A stretch of DNA of 64,000 bases, from assembly GCA_964557955.1 (NCBI GenBank), contig CAZLCS010000001.1, positions 124,001-188,000 on the forward strand, given 5' to 3'. The notes beneath the pieces were generated by a model. That model did not search any database. It was not told the origin of the DNA and saw nothing but the letters and a program-made list of their open reading frames with translations. This document shows, in pieces, positions 8,721 through 17,900 of this stretch. The stretch is from JALOOX01 sp964557955. Its GTDB lineage: Bacteria; Desulfobacterota; Syntrophobacteria; Syntrophobacterales; Syntrophobacteraceae. The position numbers and the translations under genes are program-made. Position 1 is the stretch's first letter; the number at the start of each line of letters is the position of its first letter.

Positions 8721-9466
8721 TACATACCCTGCCTGGATTGGAGCTTCTGCCTCAGTTTGTCGACTTCGGAAGGCGGGATCTCCCGGCCCTCGGAATCGAC
8801 AACGACGGTGGAGGGAGGGATGGTAAGCTGGAAAAGCGCAGCATCCACCTGGGGCAACGCCGTCTGACCCTCGAGCATGATCCGGTTGGTGTTCCCCAGG
8901 GCATCCAGGCTCTCGATACTCGCGATGCGATACGTTGCAAGGTCAACCGTCAAGTTCAATGACCTGATGTTCGGGTCCTCTTTTTTGGGTAGAAGCTTCA
9001 GGACACCGAACTCCTCGGTGGACCGATTCGTGTCGAGGCTGACTTCGAAATGCTTGCGCAGCTCAATGATGCCATCGAAAAACGTTTGGGCAAGAGGCGA
9101 TGCAAAGAAGGTTTTGGCGTCAAAGAGCGAAATCTGTTTATCCGCCGGAACATACAGCCATGCCAGTTGCTGGTTGGCAATGAAAATCTGTTTTTCCGGT
9201 GTGTCGTAGGCCCAGTGCATTTGACGCGGCTTCTGATAGTAGAGCTTCCCATGAGCTTCCGTCGCCATGGAATTGGCGGCTGCCGACGAGGTGACCTGCC
9301 TGAAGTTTGCCGTAAACGCCTGAATCTTCTGATATTGGGCTTCCGTCTTGCGAAGGATCTCATTGAGCGAGGCGCCGGCGGCATCCGCTGCAAAGGATCG
9401 TTCCGGAGACGCGCCCCAGCAAACTGCGTAGATCGCCAAAACCATAAGGATGGTAGGCTTTTTCAT
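8720..9466 (-). CDS. lolA: Outer-membrane lipoprotein carrier protein LolA
   Basis: LolA is a periplasmic chaperone that ferries lipoproteins from LolCDE to the outer membrane. The 248-residue protein begins with a signal peptide (KK followed by a hydrophobic stretch, cleavage near SFAADA). The mature part has the LolA-type beta-sheet pattern: ILRKTEAQYQKIQAFTANF, then GKLYYQKPRQMHWAYDTPEKQ. It lies directly downstream of ftsK, a pairing common in Gram-negative bacteria. The C-terminus has a polar extension of about 20 residues ending LRQKLQSRQGM. Confidence 0.88.
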   Translation of the reverse strand: MKKPTILMVLAIYAVCWGASPERSFAADAAGASLNEILRKTEAQYQKIQAFTANFRQVTSSAAANSMATEAHGKLYYQKPRQMHWAYDTPEKQIFIANQQLAWLYVPADKQISLFDAKTFFASPLAQTFFDGIIELRKHFEVSLDTNRSTEEFGVLKLLPKKEDPNIRSLNLTVDLATYRIASIESLDALGNTNRIMLEGQTALPQVDAALFQLTIPPSTVVVDSEGREIPPSEVDKLRQKLQSRQGM

Positions 9467-9491
9467 GGCTTTCTTCGACGCCTCTTACTTC

Positions 9492-11705
9492 TCAAGGTCG
9501 GCGGCCGATGACCTCCCTCGGCTTGACCCCGTCTGAAGAGCTGACAATACCCTGTTGCTCCATCAATTCGATCATTCGCGCGGCACGGTTGTAACCCACG
9601 CGAAGTCTTCTTTGTAACATGGAAATGGACGCCTGGCGAGTTTCCAGAACGATGTCTATGGCATCCTGGTAACGTTCGTCCATCTCCTCCGGCGCCGTCT
9701 CTCCGGATAGGCCGTTCTCTTCGAAGCTGACGCGATCCTTCAAGGGATCCTCGCCAATCTTCTGATTGCGCCAGAAAAGGGTCAGTCGCTGCACTTCATT
9801 GTCCGAAACGAAAGCACCGTGGATCCGCTGCAGCTTGGCCGTTCCTGGAGGCAGGAAAAGCATGTCTCCTGCTCCCAGAAGGCTCTCAGCGCCCTGGGTG
9901 TCCAAAATAGTCCGCGAATCGATGCGGGATGAGACTTGAAAGGAGATGCGAGTTGGGATGTTGGCTTTGATGATTCCCGTGAGCACATCCACCGAAGGGC
10001 GCTGAGTCGCGAGAATCAAGTGGATTCCGGCGGCTCGGGCCATCTGCGCGAGCCGTGTGATGGACTCCTCCACTTCACGCGAGGCCACCATCATGAGGTC
10101 CGCCAGTTCGTCAATGACCACCACGATATAAGGGAGGCGGTGGTGGGGGAGGCCCTCCTCTTTGGCTGCGCCTGTTTGCTCCTGCTCTGCCTTGGGCTTT
10201 TCTTTGCCCAGTGCACGGTTATACCCCTCGATGTTCCGGCTTCCCTTGTCAGCCAGAAGCCTGTAGCGCAGCTCCATTTCTTCCACGGCCCAGCGAAGGG
10301 CTCGGGTGGCCACCTTTGCGTCCGTCACCACGGGGTGGATGAGATGGGGAATGCCCTCATAGGTGTTGAGCTCGATGCGTTTGGGATCGATGAGGAGCAG
10401 CCGCAAATCCTCCGGGGTGTTTCGAAAGAGCAGGCTGCTCAGCAGGCTGTTGATGCAGACACTTTTCCCCGTGCCGGTGGCGCCGGCTATCAGAAGGTGG
10501 GGCATCTTGGCCAGGTTGGCGCTGACCGGCTGACCAGTTATGTCCTGGCCCAGGGCGAGCGTGAGGGGAGCAGGGGAGCTTCCGAAGACTTCGGAAGCCA
10601 GCACCGCACGCATCGAGACCAGTTCGCGCCTGGGATTGGGCAACTCAATACCGATGGCGGCCTTTCCAGGAATCGGAGCCACCACACGGAGGCTCACCGC
10701 TTTGAGCGCCATGGCGAGGTCGTCGGAGAGACCGACAATACGACTGATCTTGATGCCCGGAGCCGGAGCATATTCATACATGGTGATGACAGGTCCCGGC
10801 AGAATGCCCGTCACCTTGCCCTGAACCCCGAAATCTCCAAGCTTCTCCTCCAGGGCCCGCGCGTTCTCCTCCAATTTTCTCACATCCGGTCTGATCCGGT
10901 CCTCTTCGTAGGTGTCCAAGATGTCGAGAGGAGGAAGGACGTAGGTCCCCTCCGGTGGAGCGCTGAGCTCCGGGGCCGGCAGGGCCCTTCTCTCCCGTTT
11001 CTTCCCGGCAATGGGGGGGGGCTCGGCGGGGAGCACCTCCACGCGGGCTTCCGTGGGCTTCCTCCGGGACCTCTTGACTGTGATGGCGCTTTCCGGGTCG
11101 GCCTCGGTCTTGTGACGCCTGAAGATCGTGGTGAGGAGGAAGGCTCCTCTTCCTGCGCATTTGACAGAGCCCCAGCTCATCGAAAGCACCCTGCACATCA
11201 GGGTCTGAAGTGGAATGGGCGCCACCAGCACGAGACCGGCGAGCAGGAGGCCGCTCAGCAAGACATGTGCTCCGATGAGGTAAAGGTGGGACTCCAAGGC
11301 CCCTGCCAGGGCCACTCCCAGTCTTCCGCCTGCGCCCATATCCCAGCCCTGCACGCGAAAATGTGGGAAATGGAGAGCCGTGAGACTGACCAGGCTCAGG
11401 ATCAGCAGGCACAATCCGCAAATATGGCTCCAGAAACCGGGATGCGGCCAGCGGTTCCGGAAGAAGACCCAGGCTGTCCAGAATCCCGCAATGGCGATAC
11501 CGTAAGCTCCCAATCCCAATGCGCTCAGCAGAACCCAGGCAAGATTGGCTCCAAATGATCCCACCCAGTTCCTGGGTGCACCGGAACCAGCGGCATCGTG
11601 GAGAACGGTAGGATCCGTCGCCCGGAAAGATATCAAGCTGAAAAAGATGAGCAATGTAACGACCAGAGTGGCAAGCGCCAGGATGTCTTGCTTCTTGCTA
11701 TCCAC
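9492..11705 (-). CDS. ftsK: DNA translocase FtsK/SpoIIIE
   Basis: FtsK pumps chromosome ends through the closing septum and helps resolve dimers. The order is membrane helices in the first 180 residues, a proline- and charge-rich linker, the alpha/beta motor with Walker A GATGTGKSVCINSLL, and a C-terminal gamma winged helix (RRLRVGYNRAARMIELMEQQG) that reads KOPS-type sites. I chose GTG at 11705 because AGAGG lies six bases upstream and the product starts MDSKKQDILALATL. An in-frame TTG 20 codons earlier has no ribosome site. At 737 residues it is a short-linker FtsK. Confidence 0.94.
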   Translation of the reverse strand: MDSKKQDILALATLVVTLLIFFSLISFRATDPTVLHDAAGSGAPRNWVGSFGANLAWVLLSALGLGAYGIAIAGFWTAWVFFRNRWPHPGFWSHICGLCLLILSLVSLTALHFPHFRVQGWDMGAGGRLGVALAGALESHLYLIGAHVLLSGLLLAGLVLVAPIPLQTLMCRVLSMSWGSVKCAGRGAFLLTTIFRRHKTEADPESAITVKRSRRKPTEARVEVLPAEPPPIAGKKRERRALPAPELSAPPEGTYVLPPLDILDTYEEDRIRPDVRKLEENARALEEKLGDFGVQGKVTGILPGPVITMYEYAPAPGIKISRIVGLSDDLAMALKAVSLRVVAPIPGKAAIGIELPNPRRELVSMRAVLASEVFGSSPAPLTLALGQDITGQPVSANLAKMPHLLIAGATGTGKSVCINSLLSSLLFRNTPEDLRLLLIDPKRIELNTYEGIPHLIHPVVTDAKVATRALRWAVEEMELRYRLLADKGSRNIEGYNRALGKEKPKAEQEQTGAAKEEGLPHHRLPYIVVVIDELADLMMVASREVEESITRLAQMARAAGIHLILATQRPSVDVLTGIIKANIPTRISFQVSSRIDSRTILDTQGAESLLGAGDMLFLPPGTAKLQRIHGAFVSDNEVQRLTLFWRNQKIGEDPLKDRVSFEENGLSGETAPEEMDERYQDAIDIVLETRQASISMLQRRLRVGYNRAARMIELMEQQGIVSSSDGVKPREVIGRRP

Positions 11706-11798
11706 TGAAAACCTCTGACTTTCGGAATGCGCTCCATCATGCGGTGCGGAACCGTGCAGTCTCAACAGATGTTCCCATTCCAGGCATCGGCAACCACC

Positions 11799-13472
11799 CT
11801 ACACATCCACCACGATGGAGTGGATTACGGGACGCCGATCCAATATGCGGCTGAAAAACCGCCTGAGCTCACGTCTTATCTCATTCTGCAGGTCGGTGCA
11901 GTCCATGTCAAATTCTCCCTGGTGCAGCCGGTCAAAGATTTCCAGAATCACACACTTGGCGGTGTCCAGGATTTCGGGCTGCGTTTCCTCATGGATGAAG
12001 CCACGGCTCAGGATATCGGGTCCGCTCAGGATCTCCTTGGTATCCTGGTCTATAACCACGGATGCGATGACCAGACCATCCTCCGACAGGTGTCTTCGGT
12101 CACGCAGAACGAGTCCACCCACATCACCAACACCTTTACCGTCCACGAACACCCGGCCCGTCTCGGTTCGACCTTCGATGAAGGCGGCATCCGGGGACAG
12201 CGACAGGATGTCCCCATTCTCGACCAGCAGGCAGTTTTCCGGGGGGATGCCCATGACCGTGGCCAATTGACGATGCTTCACCAGATGCCTGAATTCTCCA
12301 TGAACGGGGATGAAGAAGCGCGGCCGGACGACATTGATCATGGCCTTGAGCTCTTCGCGATACGCATGCCCCGAAACATGGATGTCACGCACCTGTTCGT
12401 AGATGACTTCCGCCCCCTGGCGGTAAAGATGATTGATGATCTTCTGAATGGTTCGCTCGTTTCCAGGAATGAACTTGGAGGACAATATGATGGTGTCGCC
12501 AGGCTTGACCTTGAGCTTCTTGTGGTCGTTGAAGGCCATGCGACTCAGGGCGCTCATGGGCTCGCCCTGGCTTCCCGTGGTGAGCATCACCACCTGGCTG
12601 TCATTCAGACGCGGAAGCTCGGGCAGCGAAATCTCCTCCTCAGCAGGAAAATCCAGGTAATTCAGCTCCCTGGCGATGCGAACGTTGGTCAGCATCGACT
12701 TGCCGTTGAGGAGCACCCTCCTGCCAAACTCCCGAGCCAGATGGATGACCTGCTGAATGCGATGCAGGTTGCTGGCGAAAACGGCAACAATGATCCTCCC
12801 TGAGCATCCTTCGAAGATCTCGCGAAGCGTGGCCCCCACATCCTTTTCGGAGAGGGTGTAGCCGACCCTTTCGACGTTGGTCGAGTCGGAGAAGAGGGCC
12901 AGGACACCTTCCTCACCGTAAGTGCCGAACCGGGCCATGTCGAATCGCCGTTCATCCACAGGGGTGTGGTCGATCTTGAAGTCTCCCGAATGGATCACCA
13001 CACCGACAGGAGTGCGAATGGCAAGGCCCACGCAATCCGGGATGCTGTGGCAGACCTGGATGAATTCAATGTCGAAAACGCCGATGCTGAAGGCCTCTCT
13101 CGGCAGGATTTCGTGGATCACGGAGCGATCAAGCAGGGCGTGTTCCCGAAGCTTCTCCCGAATCAGGGCCGCCGTCAAAGGGGTCGCATAGATGGGGGGG
13201 GTCAGTTCACGAAGCAAAAACGGAATGGCTCCGATATGATCCTCGTGCCCATGAGTCACGATCAGTGCGCGCACGCGCTCCCTGTTTCTCTGCAGATAAA
13301 CGAAGTCAGGAATAACGATGTCGATGCCGAGCATGTCGTCTTCAGGGAACATCAGTCCGGCGTCGATGAGCACAATATCCTCATCAAGCTCGACAACCAT
13401 CATGTTGAGGCCGATCTCGCCAAGCCCCCCCAGGGGAATGAACTTCAATGTCGACCGACTGTCCGTTTTCAT
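11799..13472 (-). CDS. rnj: Ribonuclease J
   Basis: RNase J is a beta-CASP metallo-beta-lactamase nuclease with 5'-exonuclease and endonuclease activity, acting in mRNA decay and rRNA maturation. The zinc motif HGHEDH lies at residues 74-79 and the later ligands in HSGDFKID, followed by the beta-CASP region (LFSDSTNVE, TGSQGEPMSAL) and HGEFRHL. The second ATG is preferred because AGAAGG is nine bases upstream; the first ATG directly abuts that ribosome site. The product is 557 residues, normal for the family. Whether the cell also has RNase E cannot be seen here. Confidence 0.95.
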   Translation of the reverse strand: MKTDSRSTLKFIPLGGLGEIGLNMMVVELDEDIVLIDAGLMFPEDDMLGIDIVIPDFVYLQRNRERVRALIVTHGHEDHIGAIPFLLRELTPPIYATPLTAALIREKLREHALLDRSVIHEILPREAFSIGVFDIEFIQVCHSIPDCVGLAIRTPVGVVIHSGDFKIDHTPVDERRFDMARFGTYGEEGVLALFSDSTNVERVGYTLSEKDVGATLREIFEGCSGRIIVAVFASNLHRIQQVIHLAREFGRRVLLNGKSMLTNVRIARELNYLDFPAEEEISLPELPRLNDSQVVMLTTGSQGEPMSALSRMAFNDHKKLKVKPGDTIILSSKFIPGNERTIQKIINHLYRQGAEVIYEQVRDIHVSGHAYREELKAMINVVRPRFFIPVHGEFRHLVKHRQLATVMGIPPENCLLVENGDILSLSPDAAFIEGRTETGRVFVDGKGVGDVGGLVLRDRRHLSEDGLVIASVVIDQDTKEILSGPDILSRGFIHEETQPEILDTAKCVILEIFDRLHQGEFDMDCTDLQNEIRRELRRFFSRILDRRPVIHSIVVDV

Positions 13473-13508
13473 GGTGCACATCCTTCTGGATGGACAAGCT
13501 GGAGCGGA

Positions 13509-14267
13509 TCAGAGTGAATGATAGCGCATCCGGGAATTGGGTACGATTCCCCCTTCACTCTCGGGGAGATGCCTCCTCAGACTCCCCCGCACCCATCGGA
13601 TGAGCCGGTCACGATCTCTCGTGGTAAGACCCGCAGTGGGTATGGGGTCAGAAATCCTCATGAAGATCTCCCCCGGACGGATCATCCACTCTCCCCGCTT
13701 GGGCAATACCTTGTGGGAGCCGCTGATGCTCACCGGAACGATGGGTTGCTGGGATTTCACCGCCAGGATGAACCCTCCCGTCTTGAATTCCTGAAGCACG
13801 CCGTCCTGGCTTCGCGTTCCTTCGGGGAAAATGAAAATCGATGCGCCCGATCGAGCACGCTCGGCCGCCTGGTTGATGCTGGCAAAAGCCTTGTGGCGAT
13901 CCCTGCGATCAATGGGAATGGCTCCGCATGCTTCCATGGCAAACCCCAGAACCGGAATCCTGAAAAGCTCCTCCTTGGCCAGCCAGCGAAAAGGATAGGG
14001 CATGGCGGCAAGCAGGGCGAAGATGTCGAACCAGCTCTGGTGATTCGCTGCATAAATGTAGGGCTGTCCGCGACGGATTCGGTCGGCTCCCGTGACATGA
14101 ACACGGGTACCCGCAACCCAGAGATTCACCCTGGCCCATAGCCTTGCAACCGTATGGGCTTTCTCAGCCGATCCCGTGAGCTGGAAGACGATGAAAGCGC
14201 ACACCCCACAGTAGATGGTGAAGATGAAAAGCACCAAGTAAAAAAAGATGGATCTCACAGCCCTCAT
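13509..14267 (-). CDS. plsC: 1-acyl-sn-glycerol-3-phosphate acyltransferase
   Basis: PlsC transfers an acyl chain to lysophosphatidic acid, making phosphatidic acid at the inner membrane. The 252-residue protein starts with a membrane helix (about 6-28). It then shows the acyltransferase motifs NHQSWFD (H76, D81) and FPEGTRS (147-153), the latter binding the phosphate of the acceptor. AAGGAATCGGA precedes the ATG. The gene is probably the first of the minus-strand operon running to pdxA and is divergent from ssb across about 270 bases of AT-rich DNA. Confidence 0.92.
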   Translation of the reverse strand: MRAVRSIFFYLVLFIFTIYCGVCAFIVFQLTGSAEKAHTVARLWARVNLWVAGTRVHVTGADRIRRGQPYIYAANHQSWFDIFALLAAMPYPFRWLAKEELFRIPVLGFAMEACGAIPIDRRDRHKAFASINQAAERARSGASIFIFPEGTRSQDGVLQEFKTGGFILAVKSQQPIVPVSISGSHKVLPKRGEWMIRPGEIFMRISDPIPTAGLTTRDRDRLIRWVRGSLRRHLPESEGGIVPNSRMRYHSL

Positions 14268-14537
14268 TCCGATTCCTTTTTTGGGGCCCGGGCGGTATTA
14301 TGAAAATAGATGGCGCTTCATGGGCATCGTCAGTCCTTATTCTGGAGACGGCATTTTGGGCGTCCACCTCAGAATATTTCTCATGAAAACAATATGTTGT
14401 AGTTGAACAGCCAAAAAATTTAAACTGTTTCTTGCTTTGAGTCAACTAACCATTTCAACAAACCATTTCAGGGGTATGTTATAGGGGATGTATTTCCTGA
14501 TTTTTTGATCGTCAACCTGCTCGGGAGAATGTGTGCT

Positions 14538-15005
14538 ATGGCTAGAGGGGTTAATAAAGTCATTCTGGTAGGGAGGTTGGGGAGAGATCCCGAGGTCCGT
14601 TACTCAGCGAGTGGAGCGCCGGTTACTAAGTTCAGCCTCGCAACATCAGAGCCTTTGAAGACTGCGGAAGGTGCCTGGGAGGAGCGCACTGAATGGCATC
14701 GCGTCGTGGTCTTCGGGAAACGCGCCGAACAATGCGGTACCTTCCTCAGCAAAGGTCGGCTTGTGTATGTGGAAGGGAAGCTGCGCACTAATCAATGGGA
14801 AGATGCACAGGGAGTCAAGCATTATACTACCGAAGTGGTGGCCTGGGATGTCCAGTTCCTCGGTGGGCCGGGGGAATCCGGTGGGCAGACCCAAAGCAAC
14901 CAGGCTGACTACGCGAGGCCCGACCGACAGGCCCCAGAAGGCTCGCCGCTTCCTGATTACCTGCCTCCGGACCCCGGCGGGCCGGATGATGACATACCCT
15001 TCTGA
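14538..15005 (+). CDS. ssb: Single-stranded DNA-binding protein
   Basis: SSB coats single-stranded DNA in replication and repair. The 155-residue protein has the N-terminal OB fold (MARGVNKVILVGRLGRDPE and TEWHRVVVFGKRAE). A glycine/glutamine/proline-rich linker follows, ending in the acidic tip PDDDIPF that recruits partner proteins. I chose the ATG at 14538 because it gives the classic MARGVNKVILVG start and has GGGAG about 11 bases upstream. Eleven extra codons upstream are open but not family-like. It converges with tatA. Confidence 0.96.
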   Translation: MARGVNKVILVGRLGRDPEVRYSASGAPVTKFSLATSEPLKTAEGAWEERTEWHRVVVFGKRAEQCGTFLSKGRLVYVEGKLRTNQWEDAQGVKHYTTEVVAWDVQFLGGPGESGGQTQSNQADYARPDRQAPEGSPLPDYLPPDPGGPDDDIPF

Positions 15006-15060
15006 TGTTCCTCACAGGGCCTCGCTGCTTCTGCTCGAGGCCCTCAAGCACGTGAATTCC

Positions 15061-15270
15061 TCAGTTTGTCTTTTCCTTGGATTCGGTTTTGGTATCAATC
15101 TGTTCGGGTTTGTCATCGGACAAGTCGAGGGGGTCCTGGGTCGCCTTCTTGAAGTTCTTGATTCCCTTACCGAGCCCCGCGCCGATCTCGGGCAGTTTTC
15201 CCGCTCCAAAGATGACGAGAACGATGACGAGGATAACGACCAGTTCAGGCATTCCAATTCCACCGATCAT
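15061..15270 (-). CDS. tatA: Twin-arginine translocase subunit TatA/TatE
   Basis: TatA oligomerises to form the pathway that exports folded proteins with twin-arginine signals. The 69-residue product has a short N-terminal membrane helix (about 7-21, PELVVILVIVLVIFGAGKLPE). The FGAGKLPEIGAGLGKGIKNF hinge and amphipathic helix follow, then a charged tail. AAAGGAG lies upstream of the ATG. No tatB or tatC is adjacent, so the complex must be completed from elsewhere. Confidence 0.93.
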   Translation of the reverse strand: MIGGIGMPELVVILVIVLVIFGAGKLPEIGAGLGKGIKNFKKATQDPLDLSDDKPEQIDTKTESKEKTN

Positions 15271-15301
15271 GCAGATGCTCCTTTAGTGCTGCGAAAGGGA
15301 T

Positions 15302-15700
15302 TCATTGGGTAAGCTCTTCCACCTCGCGCAGGAGCTGCAGAAACTCCTTTGAAAGGCGATAATCGTCCAGGAGTTTCTGATGTTCCAGCCAGCTCCTCCA
15401 GGTGTTCATCCAAAGCTCGTTGTGCCAATAATACCTGGGAGAGGCATTCCGTTTCTCGGTTCTCTCCCGATACTCCTCGTATTCCTCCTGGCAGTTCAGG
15501 CAAAAACGATACGGAACAACATATTTTGCGGGTTCCTGCGCTTCCCTGTCAAGCTGAGTTCCGCACTTGGCGCACTTCATTGCACATCTCTGGCATTGGA
15601 TCATCCTGCGGAGAGTCTCAATTTTCCTCGCTCTTTCGTCGGCATTGCGAACGGATTTCAAATCCTGAGCTTTTTTCCCAAACTCAATGATATCGGCCAT
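15302..15700 (-). CDS. Small zinc-ribbon protein of unknown function
   Basis: I do not recognise a named family. The 132-residue product starts MADIIEFGKKAQDLK, with AAGGTG upstream of the ATG, then has an Arg/Glu-rich helix. Cysteines CQRC, CAKC and later CLNC, together with a nearby single Cys, suit one or two zinc sites (residues about 36-75). The C-terminal half is rich in Trp, Tyr and charged residues (RYYWHNELWMNTWRSWLEHQ). It lies 13 bases after hemA and before tatA on the same strand, so it may belong to the haem operon. The function is unknown; a regulatory or assembly role is speculation. Confidence 0.72.
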   Translation of the reverse strand: MADIIEFGKKAQDLKSVRNADERARKIETLRRMIQCQRCAMKCAKCGTQLDREAQEPAKYVVPYRFCLNCQEEYEEYRERTEKRNASPRYYWHNELWMNTWRSWLEHQKLLDDYRLSKEFLQLLREVEELTQ

Positions 15701-15713
15701 GGAATCACCTTGC

Positions 15714-17069
15714 TCACTTCTCGCTGACTTTGGCGGTCTCCAAGTCCACCGGGTAGGTTTCCACTTCACCCTGGAGGGGTGATGCATTCAACTCCGGTCC
15801 CTCCACCAGATCGAAGAGCTGCTGAGCGAAGTCCATGAACTGCTGTTTGGAGTTTCGATCCGACTTCTTCTTGAGGAAGACGATCGGGTCGTGAAGCAGC
15901 TTCTTGACGATGGACTCCGTGAGCAGAACAATAGCCTGCTTATCCCTTTCCGTGAAGTGGGGCAGGTGCGAAAGTGTCTTGTTCAATTCGTTCTGGCGAA
16001 TCGATTCTGCCTTCCTCCGGAGAGCCACGATGGTTGGAACAACATCCAGGGTTTCCAGCCACCTGTAAAACTTGACAGCCTCTTCGGCGATGATGTGATG
16101 GGCTCGTTCCGCTTCCCGCTGACGTTCCTCCCTGTTCAGTTCAACAATCCCCTTCAGATCATCGATGTCGTAGAGATAAACATTGTCGATTTCGTTCACC
16201 CTCGCTTCAATATCTCTGGGGACGGCGATATCGATAAAGAACAACGGTCGATTCCGCCGCTCACGCATGCGGGACTTGATATCCTTGTACGTCAGAATGG
16301 GCTCCGTCGATCCGGTAGAAGTCAGCACAATGTCAACACTCTTCAGCGAATCGAATATATGAGCGAATGGAATGGTCTCGGCCTTGAACTGCTTGGCCAG
16401 CTCGACGGCTCTCTCCAGAGTGCGGTTGGCAACGAACATCTGACGAACGCCTTGAGCCCGAAGATGCTCTGCCGCGAGCTCCGCCATTTCACCTGCTCCG
16501 ATCAAGAGCACTCTCTTATCCTGCAGCTCACCGAAAATCTTGCGGGCCAGCTCGACAGCGGCGTAGCTTATAGAGACAGCAAGGGAGCCAATGCGCGTCT
16601 CGGATCGGACTCGCTTGGCCACTGAAAAGGATTTATGCAGCAGCCGGTTCAGGATAACCCCGACCGTGTTGTACTCAGTAGCTTCACGATATGCTGCCTT
16701 GATCTGGCCAAGGATCTGCGGCTCCCCCACCACCATGGAATCAAGGCTTGAGGCGACACGAAACAGATGCTCAACGGCGGCAACATCCTGGTAGATATAG
16801 AAATATTCATCCAATTGAGAAGTCACAGGGTGTCCCAAATGGGCCAACAGGATCGATTTGACTTCATGGACCGCCGGATTGATGGCGTTACAGGTGAACA
16901 CCAATTCGACCCGATTGCACGTCGATAGCGAAAAGAGCTCATCCACACATCCAAGCCGAGGAAGCGCCTGCAATGGGTGGGCCTCGCCGCGACAGGCGAT
17001 GGCCAGTCGCTCCCGTATTTCCACGGGAGCGGATTTGTGATTCATGCCAAGAAGGGCAATGTGACCCAT
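15714..17069 (-). CDS. hemA: Glutamyl-tRNA reductase
   Basis: HemA reduces glutamyl-tRNA to glutamate-1-semialdehyde with NADPH, the first committed step of tetrapyrrole synthesis and the substrate source for HemL. The 451-residue protein has the catalytic cysteine in LSTCNRVEL (C51). The NADPH-binding domain (VLLIGAGEMAELAAEHL) and a C-terminal dimerisation domain follow. It has a C-terminal extension of about 30 residues beyond the usual end. It follows ccsA by nine bases in one operon with the precorrin-2 dehydrogenase gene. Confidence 0.96.
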   Translation of the reverse strand: MGHIALLGMNHKSAPVEIRERLAIACRGEAHPLQALPRLGCVDELFSLSTCNRVELVFTCNAINPAVHEVKSILLAHLGHPVTSQLDEYFYIYQDVAAVEHLFRVASSLDSMVVGEPQILGQIKAAYREATEYNTVGVILNRLLHKSFSVAKRVRSETRIGSLAVSISYAAVELARKIFGELQDKRVLLIGAGEMAELAAEHLRAQGVRQMFVANRTLERAVELAKQFKAETIPFAHIFDSLKSVDIVLTSTGSTEPILTYKDIKSRMRERRNRPLFFIDIAVPRDIEARVNEIDNVYLYDIDDLKGIVELNREERQREAERAHHIIAEEAVKFYRWLETLDVVPTIVALRRKAESIRQNELNKTLSHLPHFTERDKQAIVLLTESIVKKLLHDPIVFLKKKSDRNSKQQFMDFAQQLFDLVEGPELNASPLQGEVETYPVDLETAKVSEK

Positions 17070-17078
17070 GGATTCGTA

Positions 17079-17900
17079 TCACCTTACAAAAGCCGCATGG
17101 TGTCCTGTCATGAACAGATTGACACCCAGGAATGTCACCAAAACAGCACTGAACCCAAAAATGGCGAGCCATGCAGCGCGACGCCCTCTCCATCCTACGG
17201 CCAGACGTTCGTGCAGAAGAACTGCGTAAATGATCCAGGTGACCAGAGCGAAAATCTCCTTGGGGTCCCAGTTCCAAAGGGAGGGCCAGACTGCCCCGGC
17301 GTAAGCGAAGCCGGACATCAGGCCGAGAGTCATGAGAGGAAATCCAATCACGATACAAACATAGTTGATCCTGTCCAGTCTTTCCAGGGAAGGAAGTCGC
17401 AAATAGAGGCGCCCGAAACTCTTCCTCTTTATATGACGCTCTTGCATGAGGTACATGATGCCTGCGCTGAAGGCGAGAGCGAAGAGGGCATTGGCTGAAA
17501 AGAGCAGGGTCACATGAAGTGCCACCCAGGCACTCTTGATAATACCGGTCTTGGGCACCATGTGAACGGGAACGAGTGATGAACCGAGCATGAAGAGCAC
17601 GGCGATCGGAGACACAAAAGACCCCAGAATCCTGATGTGAAATCGAATTTGAGCTACAAGATAGGTCGCTACCAGGATAAGGGCAAAGAAAGAGAGGGCT
17701 TCGGCGCTGTCCGACACCGCCAAATGGCCTACCTGGAAGGAGCGAGCCACGATGGCGGTGGTGTGCAACAATACACCAAAAAAGAGAAAGGCCCATGCGG
17801 TCCGATGAATGGGATCCTTCTCTTTGAAGAGATAGATCAGATAGCCCACAGTTCCGCACACATAGCAGAGGGTTGTGGTGATCAGGAGAGCTGCTTCCAT
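17079..17900 (-). CDS. ccsA: Cytochrome c assembly protein CcsA/HemX-like
   Basis: This multi-spanning membrane protein (273 residues from the chosen ATG) has about eight helices. Its tryptophan-rich motif WNWDPKEIFALVTW is the haem-handling signature of the CcsA/CcmC/HemX superfamily. Conserved histidines flank helices (VPVHMV, LLHERLAV, TGHHAAF). Genes of this type beside hemA are often annotated HemX, with a possible effect on HemA amount, while true CcsA works with CcsB in c-type cytochrome maturation. No ccsB is adjacent, so the HemX option stays open. The ATG at 17900 lies inside the end of the upstream gene. Confidence 0.85.
   Translation of the reverse strand: MEAALLITTTLCYVCGTVGYLIYLFKEKDPIHRTAWAFLFFGVLLHTTAIVARSFQVGHLAVSDSAEALSFFALILVATYLVAQIRFHIRILGSFVSPIAVLFMLGSSLVPVHMVPKTGIIKSAWVALHVTLLFSANALFALAFSAGIMYLMQERHIKRKSFGRLYLRLPSLERLDRINYVCIVIGFPLMTLGLMSGFAYAGAVWPSLWNWDPKEIFALVTWIIYAVLLHERLAVGWRGRRAAWLAIFGFSAVLVTFLGVNLFMTGHHAAFVR

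Noticed and set aside
9936..11558. Long open frame (about 540 codons) antisense to ftsK
   Set aside because: It is a shadow of the well-supported ftsK gene, with low-complexity His/Gln/Arg-rich translation.
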